In this document: positions 62,101 through 64,000 of the stretch, piece by piece
How positions within the stretch are numbered: the first letter of the stretch is position 1
Layout of the letters: every line of letters begins with the position of its first letter
Assembly (NCBI GenBank): GCA_934047225.1
Contig: OW203986.1
Location: 11,597,221 to 11,661,220, forward strand
Length of the DNA: 64,000 nucleotides
Direction of reading: 5' to 3'
Source: Ypsolopha sequella
Lineage: Eukaryota; Arthropoda; Insecta; Lepidoptera; Ypsolophidae
Notes under the pieces: model-generated
Database searches by the model: none
Told to the model about the DNA's origin: nothing
What the model saw: the letters and a program-made list of their open reading frames with translations, nothing else
Translations under genes and position numbers: made by a program

Positions 62101-63941
62101 ACGGAAGTCGAAGGCTTTATTGATTTTTGACAGACGAGAATTTTGGTTGGCCCATTTGTCTAATTGCCTTGGACGCTACTTTTTAACCCAGGATATCAAC
62201 TTTTTGTTCCGGGTCCGCACAAAACCAGAAACCATCAGTTCAAACTGGTTTAACAATAATTCTCACCTTCCAGCGGACACCTTACAAGAGGTGGAGCTGC
62301 CAGTGATCTCGACGGCGGAGTGCCGTCGCAGGACTCGCCTGCTGCCCTTGTACAGGGTCACCGACGACATGTTCTGTGCGGGGTACGAGCGGGGCGGGCG
62401 GGACGCCTGTCTCGGTGACTCGGGGGGACCACTCATGTGCCAGGTTTGTTCATATTTCACATTGTTTTAATTTAAAAAGGAGAAGAGCATTATACTTTCA
62501 ATTTTTTTTCACCACCACGTGTAAGTGACATAAATTTCAAGCAAAATAAGTGCTCAGTAAAGCCGATTTTAAAGGGTTTAATTTTAGTTTTAGTGCTGTC
62601 AAAACTTGAAAATTTCCAATGTACCTCTAAGGATTTTTTCGCGATGAAGAAAATTTAGTTTTCACAGCACGAAAACTAAAATTAAAGCCTTCAGAATCGG
62701 CCATAATGTCTAGATTCAATGACCCTTTTTGTGAAATTCGTAAATTGTTTATTTCGTGTTCCTTACAAGCGCAAGCCCAGCCGCGAGTCAATTACTATGG
62801 GAGGTGAACATTTTATTTTGCGAAATTGGGAGAAAGTGTTATCGATCCGTGATACTGATCACTTACTAAGTCTCCAGTATGAATCTGGTTGCATAATTAA
62901 TGTCACCTTAAACAAGGTGTAATCGTTAAGTGTGACCAGGGGATTATTCCGTAACCATTAAAGATATCAAAAAAAAATTTAACTGATATCGAAAGTACGT
63001 TACCTAATCAGTAAAATGACATCAATAAATTTTTGAAAATCAAACGAGAAGTATCCAAAATTTTGACATTAAACATTCCCATACATTGTATCGCACAACA
63101 AGGATGTCACTTCGAACATCTGCTTTGATTCCAAAATTTTGTACTTACTAAGAAATAAATATTATTCAATTAAAAGATAGTTTTATTACTTTGTTAGGTT
63201 AATAAACAGTTTCCTTTAATATCAGTACTAAGCTAAAATAACCTTTTAAAATAAGAAAACTAAAACCTTTCTACTAATCTCATACTAAATGTACGGGAAT
63301 GTTTAATGTCAAAATTTTGGGTACTTGTCGTTTGATTTTCAAAAACTTTTTGATGTCATTTTACAGATTAGGTATCGTACTTTCGATATCAGTTTGAAAT
63401 TTTTTGATATCTGTAATAGTTACGGAATAATCGCCAGGTCACACTTAACGATTACACCCTGTATATTGTTTATCTTGGAGGCAACAGCACCCTTATATCC
63501 TAAATATTGTAATGCAGAGCATGAATCTGTTTGCTAATCACCTGTACATTTGTTCTCTTACAGGAGGCCGACCACAAATGGTACATTTACGGCGTGACGA
63601 GTAACGGGTACGGTTGCGCGCGCGCGAATCGTCCCGGCGTCTATACCAAAGTGTCGCATTACATCGAGTGGATCGACAACGTCATCGCCACACACACGCC
63701 AGCGATCAACGACACCTTCGCTATTGACGAATCGGACTCGGAAGAGTTCTACACGGATCTCGAGGCCGCTGAGAACGGGAGAGCGACCAAGTTTGACACC
63801 TGCAGGGGCCATCGCTGTCCCCTGGGCGAGTGTTTGCCGGCTTCTAGTGTTTGCAACGGCTTTCTTGAATGCTCTGATGGTAGCGACGAATGGGAATGCA
63901 GCACGGCAACTAGTAACTCGAGCAAACTTGATCCGGATTGA
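49940..63941 (+). CDS. Type II transmembrane serine protease (SEA-stalk-LDLa-SRCR-trypsin-LDLa), 5' end missing
   Basis: Eleven exons: 49940-50111, 51233-51467, 51597-54469, 54584-54790, 55326-55493, 55814-55949, 57855-58061, 58847 (or 58871)-59041, 59284-59567, 62274-62443, 63564-63941. All introns are GT-AG and phases join without a break, giving about 1,674 (or 1,666) residues plus an unseen N-terminus. Order: short cytoplasmic part, membrane anchor, SEA, Thr/Glu-rich stalk, LDLa modules, SRCR, trypsin domain, LDLa. The protease should act outside the cell, tethered to the plasma membrane, cutting after Arg or Lys once activated. The layout recalls enteropeptidase/corin-type proteases and, in its LDLa after the catalytic domain, insect Nudel-like mosaics. 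Orthology was not tested. The first coding exon is not identified, and a donor-like gtaact at 63913 leaves open further exons beyond the window. Confidence 0.93.
50112..51232 (+). other. Intron with tttg repeats and a foldback
   Basis: Contains a (tttg)n/tctg simple repeat at about 50385-50420 and an inverted-repeat element at about 50662-51182, with arms sharing ccgccaatgg, actggttccatatcac, and tttatttccttacactta then gcgaaaatctgcgctttgg. The downstream acceptor has a good pyrimidine tract (tctttctttttttctttccag). Confidence 0.7.
51233..51467 (+). CDS. Protease exon: SEA domain, first part
   Basis: Encodes [19 protein letters not shown] and on to [21 protein letters not shown]. The TFRVT start, the helix with [16 protein letters not shown] and the [14 protein letters not shown] strand are those of a SEA domain, which in type II proteases sits just outside the membrane and often self-cleaves. 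Here the usual G-S-V-V-V turn is replaced by GDRRLDV, so autocleavage looks unlikely. Very GC-rich, unlike the next exon. Donor gtaaaa at 51468; the domain finishes in the following exon. Confidence 0.88.
51597..54469 (+). CDS. Protease exon: end of SEA domain and giant mucin-like stalk
   Basis: 2,873 bases in one exon. Its first 40 residues ([14 protein letters not shown], then [17 protein letters not shown]) finish the SEA domain. The rest is low-complexity stalk: several Thr/Pro-rich tracts (for example [20 protein letters not shown], and an almost pure Thr run at about 52970-53055), many N-x-T/S sites for N-glycosylation, repeated (N/D)KP(V/L)EF motifs at about 52387-52492, three G-x-x-E-V-V motifs, and a Glu-rich block at 53488-53600. 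It should form a long, heavily glycosylated extracellular rod. Codons are AT-rich, in contrast to both neighbours. Donor gtaaga at 54470; the frame would otherwise run to TAA at 54514. Minus-strand frames here are shadows of the Thr and Glu repeats. Confidence 0.9.
54584..54790 (+). CDS. Protease exon: LDLa 1 and a half LDLa
   Basis: Acceptor gattcttctccag, donor gtatgt. First module: six Cys with [19 protein letters not shown] spacing ([17 protein letters not shown]) and the acidic calcium-binding end [11 protein letters not shown]. It is followed by [13 protein letters not shown] and [18 protein letters not shown], which keeps the C-terminal half of an LDLa module with a different N-terminal half. 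LDLa modules bind calcium and mediate protein contacts, and sit in the stems of membrane proteases. Confidence 0.92.
54791..55325 (+). other. Intron
   Basis: 535 bases, no element recognised. It ends with tccatcttttcttttcag. Confidence 0.85.
55326..55493 (+). CDS. Protease exon: LDLa 2
   Basis: Encodes [20 protein letters not shown] and [18 protein letters not shown], a complete six-cysteine LDLa repeat with the D-x-x-x-D-E calcium site, then an acidic linker ([16 protein letters not shown]). Acceptor at 55321-55325, donor gtaaaa at 55494, one base carried over. Confidence 0.92.
55814..55949 (+). CDS. Protease exon: SRCR domain, first part
   Basis: Encodes [20 protein letters not shown] through [14 protein letters not shown]. 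The WGRLC and ..AVCKxMTF motifs are those of the scavenger-receptor cysteine-rich fold next to the catalytic domain of membrane proteases. Acceptor gttgttccag, donor gtaagt at 55950, two bases carried over. Confidence 0.88.
56036..56555 (-). repeat. Dispersed repeat copy 2 (partner of 44470-44940)
   Basis: Reverse-orientation copy of 44470-44940, with an extra stretch of about 50 bases near 56068-56120 (cacgagggtgtcgtttgagg) missing from the other copy and a ggccactt duplication at 56345-56360. Lies in a protease-gene intron. Confidence 0.88.
56724..57135 (-). pseudogene. RTE-type LINE fragment (end of reverse transcriptase ORF)
   Basis: On the minus strand reads [84 protein letters not shown] and VCLDRSR. 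This is the characteristic C-terminal end of RTE/Craack-like LINE polyproteins, where GRPR...W.D and the closing RxxA...DRxR are conserved. A stop replaces a conserved residue just before HVERM (where the usual word is WxGHVERM), and the tail (gagactgcctgtccctctgg) runs into host intron. 5'-truncated and inactive. A short piece of the same tail occurs near 2953-3000. Confidence 0.85.
57855..58061 (+). CDS. Protease exon: SRCR domain, second part
   Basis: Encodes [59 protein letters not shown] and [19 protein letters not shown] closes the SRCR fold; the last Cys is placed like the one that in such proteases stays disulphide-linked to the catalytic chain after activation. Donor gtgcgt at 58062, two bases carried over. 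Confidence 0.88.
58062..58846 (+). other. Intron
   Basis: AT-rich; holds a cagataaaaactgtacaaaa region and two related words (aaccacatagaaatccgtta, aaccgcatgaaaatccattt, each followed by a tctgattctc/ttggttcttt variant) that look like a small direct duplication at about 58557 and 58677. Confidence 0.7.
58847..59041 (+). CDS. Protease exon: activation site and His57
   Basis: Two acceptors keep the frame: gattgtag (exon from 58847) or ttgactgcag (exon from 58871); they differ by eight codons including one Cys. The protein then reads [20 protein letters not shown], with activation cleavage after Arg and a VVGG start in place of the common IVGG, then [17 protein letters not shown] with the catalytic His. 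Donor gtaagt at 59042. Confidence 0.9.
59284..59567 (+). CDS. Protease exon: Asp102 segment
   Basis: Encodes [20 protein letters not shown], then [24 protein letters not shown] with the catalytic Asp in [17 protein letters not shown] and [17 protein letters not shown]. Acceptor cttgtatgttgcag, donor gtaagt at 59568. The loop after HWVARLG is Arg-rich compared with typical trypsins. Confidence 0.92.
60389..60462 (+). tRNA. tRNA-Ile (anticodon AAT)
   Basis: A 74-base cloverleaf: acceptor GGCCCAT (60389-60395) pairs with ATGGGCC (60455-60461), discriminator A. D arm TAGCTCAGTTGGTTAGAGC matches the A box; the anticodon loop CTAATAA (60421-60427) gives AAT; the T arm GGGTTCGATCCCC matches the B box. 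A T-run (acttttttat) just after it is a Pol III terminator. It lies inside a protease intron, same strand, transcribed independently. The ORF across it (from 60418) is a shadow. Confidence 0.96.
60680..61718. mobile_element. Foldback element, ACAGGGTGGAAAA family, copy 2
   Basis: 1,039 bp. Same termini and arms as 32277-33277, with a few small indels; the core has two extra short insertions (for example acttttatcgattttaaaaa near 61100) relative to copy 1. The right arm includes an intact GGTTCGATTCCCGGG, a perfect Pol III B-box match. Flanked by atat on both sides. Lies 217 bases downstream of tRNA-Ile. Frames of 60-70 codons in both copies are shadows. Confidence 0.88.
61810..61847. repeat. 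Perfect 16-bp hairpin
   Basis: aaaactggtgacctcg, loop ttagta, then the exact complement cgaggtcaccagtttt. Intronic; function unknown, possibly a relic of a palindromic insertion. Confidence 0.9.
62274..62443 (+). CDS. Protease exon: Asp189 and Ser195
   Basis: Encodes [40 protein letters not shown] and SGGPLMCQ. The catalytic Ser is in GDSGGPL. The Asp six residues earlier (D-A-C-L-G-D-S) is Asp189, which sets trypsin-like preference for Arg/Lys. Acceptor tctcaccttccag, donor gtttgt at 62444 (weaker than the others), codon boundary. Confidence 0.93.
62562..62702. repeat. Small foldback
   Basis: gccgattttaaagggtttaa and ttttagttttagtgctgtc are mirrored by cagcacgaaaactaaaatta then agccttcagaatcggc. 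A single arm recurs near 59783-59818 in another intron of the same gene. Confidence 0.75.
62912..63462. mobile_element. Foldback element with ACA(A/G)GGTGTAATCG ends
   Basis: 551 bp. Left end acaaggtgtaatcgttaagt, right end acttaacgattacaccctgt. Arms of about 180 bases share ggttattccgtaac-like, gatatcgaaagtac and aaaattttgacattaaacat words. Termini resemble the ACAGGGTG family, but the bodies are unrelated. Intronic. Confidence 0.85.
63564..63941 (+). CDS. Protease exon: end of catalytic domain and C-terminal LDLa
   Basis: Encodes [20 protein letters not shown] and [18 protein letters not shown], closing the trypsin fold. The usual S-W-G at 214-216 reads S-N-G. An acidic linker ([20 protein letters not shown]) follows, then a full LDLa module ([26 protein letters not shown]) and [13 protein letters not shown] before TGA at 63939-63941. 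A module after the protease is uncommon in membrane proteases. No AATAAA lies in the remaining 59 bases; gtaact at 63913 could be a splice donor instead, extending the protein outside the window. Confidence 0.9.
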   Translation, partial: EADHKWYIYGVTSNGYGCARANRPGVYTKVSHYIEWIDNVIATHTPAINDTFAIDESDSEEFYTDLEAAENGRATKFDTCRGHRCPLGECLPASSVCNGFLECSDGSDEWECSTATSNSSKLDPD

Positions 63942-64000
63942 TATTAGCATATAATTTAGTTGATTTGATAACTTTTCAAATTCCTATATTTTTAAGAGGA

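Larger units (their letters stand above)
59568..62273 (+). other. Largest internal intron, hosting tRNA-Ile and a foldback
   Basis: 2,706 bases. It contains ccttcaaaatcggctttatt at about 59799-59818 (related to 62562-62702), tRNA-Ile at 60389-60462, a foldback element at 60680-61718 and a perfect hairpin at 61810-61847. It ends tctcaccttccag. Confidence 0.85.
62444..63563 (+). other. Intron with two foldback elements
   Basis: Holds inverted repeats at 62562-62702 and 62912-63462 and a stretch at 62777-62925 related to 28060-28210. It ends tgttctcttacag. Confidence 0.8.

Noticed and set aside
1..64000. CRISPR arrays, bacterial operons, riboswitches or phage genes
   Set aside because: The sequence is eukaryotic with GT-AG introns; no regularly spaced short repeats or bacterial gene structure were seen.

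Overview
The window is moth/butterfly-like (lepidopteran) nuclear DNA. It is AT-rich and intron-rich, crowded with foldback elements and MITEs, and has single scattered tRNA genes and a repeat family beginning 'agggttccgt' and ending 'cgcacttggccggt' that I recognise from many lepidopteran genomes. Nothing looks prokaryotic: no operons, no long dense ORFs. The species cannot be named from the sequence alone.

Only one multi-exon protein-coding gene is well supported. It lies on the + strand from 49940 to 63941 (11 recognisable exons; the 5' end is missing or lies far upstream). It encodes a modular type II transmembrane serine protease of about 1,670 residues: membrane anchor, SEA domain, a giant Thr-rich and Glu-rich stalk of about 950 residues in one exon, LDLa repeats, an SRCR domain, a trypsin-like catalytic domain with an intact triad and Asp189, and a C-terminal LDLa module. 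Splice sites and phases agree throughout, with one ambiguous acceptor (58847 or 58871). Its introns hold a tRNA-Ile(AAT) gene, an RTE-type LINE fragment and several foldback elements.

The other 49 kb is mostly mobile or non-coding. 1-8400: AT-rich, with a TATA+Inr core-promoter candidate near 7000 and a small membrane-protein ORF at 7709-7909. 8455-11005: 5'-truncated, frameshifted non-LTR retrotransposon (- strand). 15993-19089: a very young, internally deleted BEL/Pao-type LTR retrotransposon with two 446-bp LTRs that look identical, a 5-bp target duplication, a tRNA-Tyr-type primer site and only the end of pol. 26-48 kb: nested inverted-repeat elements, including a 4-kb element with about 470-bp inverted arms, a 348-bp LINE/SINE tail with a 12-bp target duplication, hAT-type MITEs with 8-bp duplications and a piggyBac-type MITE flanked by TTAA. 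A tRNA-Gln(CTG) gene lies at 41602-41673, and a decayed tRNA-Gln(TTG)-like copy at 48464-48658 is split by a hAT MITE.

No coherent new multigene system is visible. The most noteworthy items are the unusual protease (protease followed by LDLa, N at position 215, SEA without the usual cleavage motif, repeated G-x-x-E-V-V motifs in the stalk), the non-autonomous BEL/Pao derivative with internal tandem repeats, and the interrupted tRNA.
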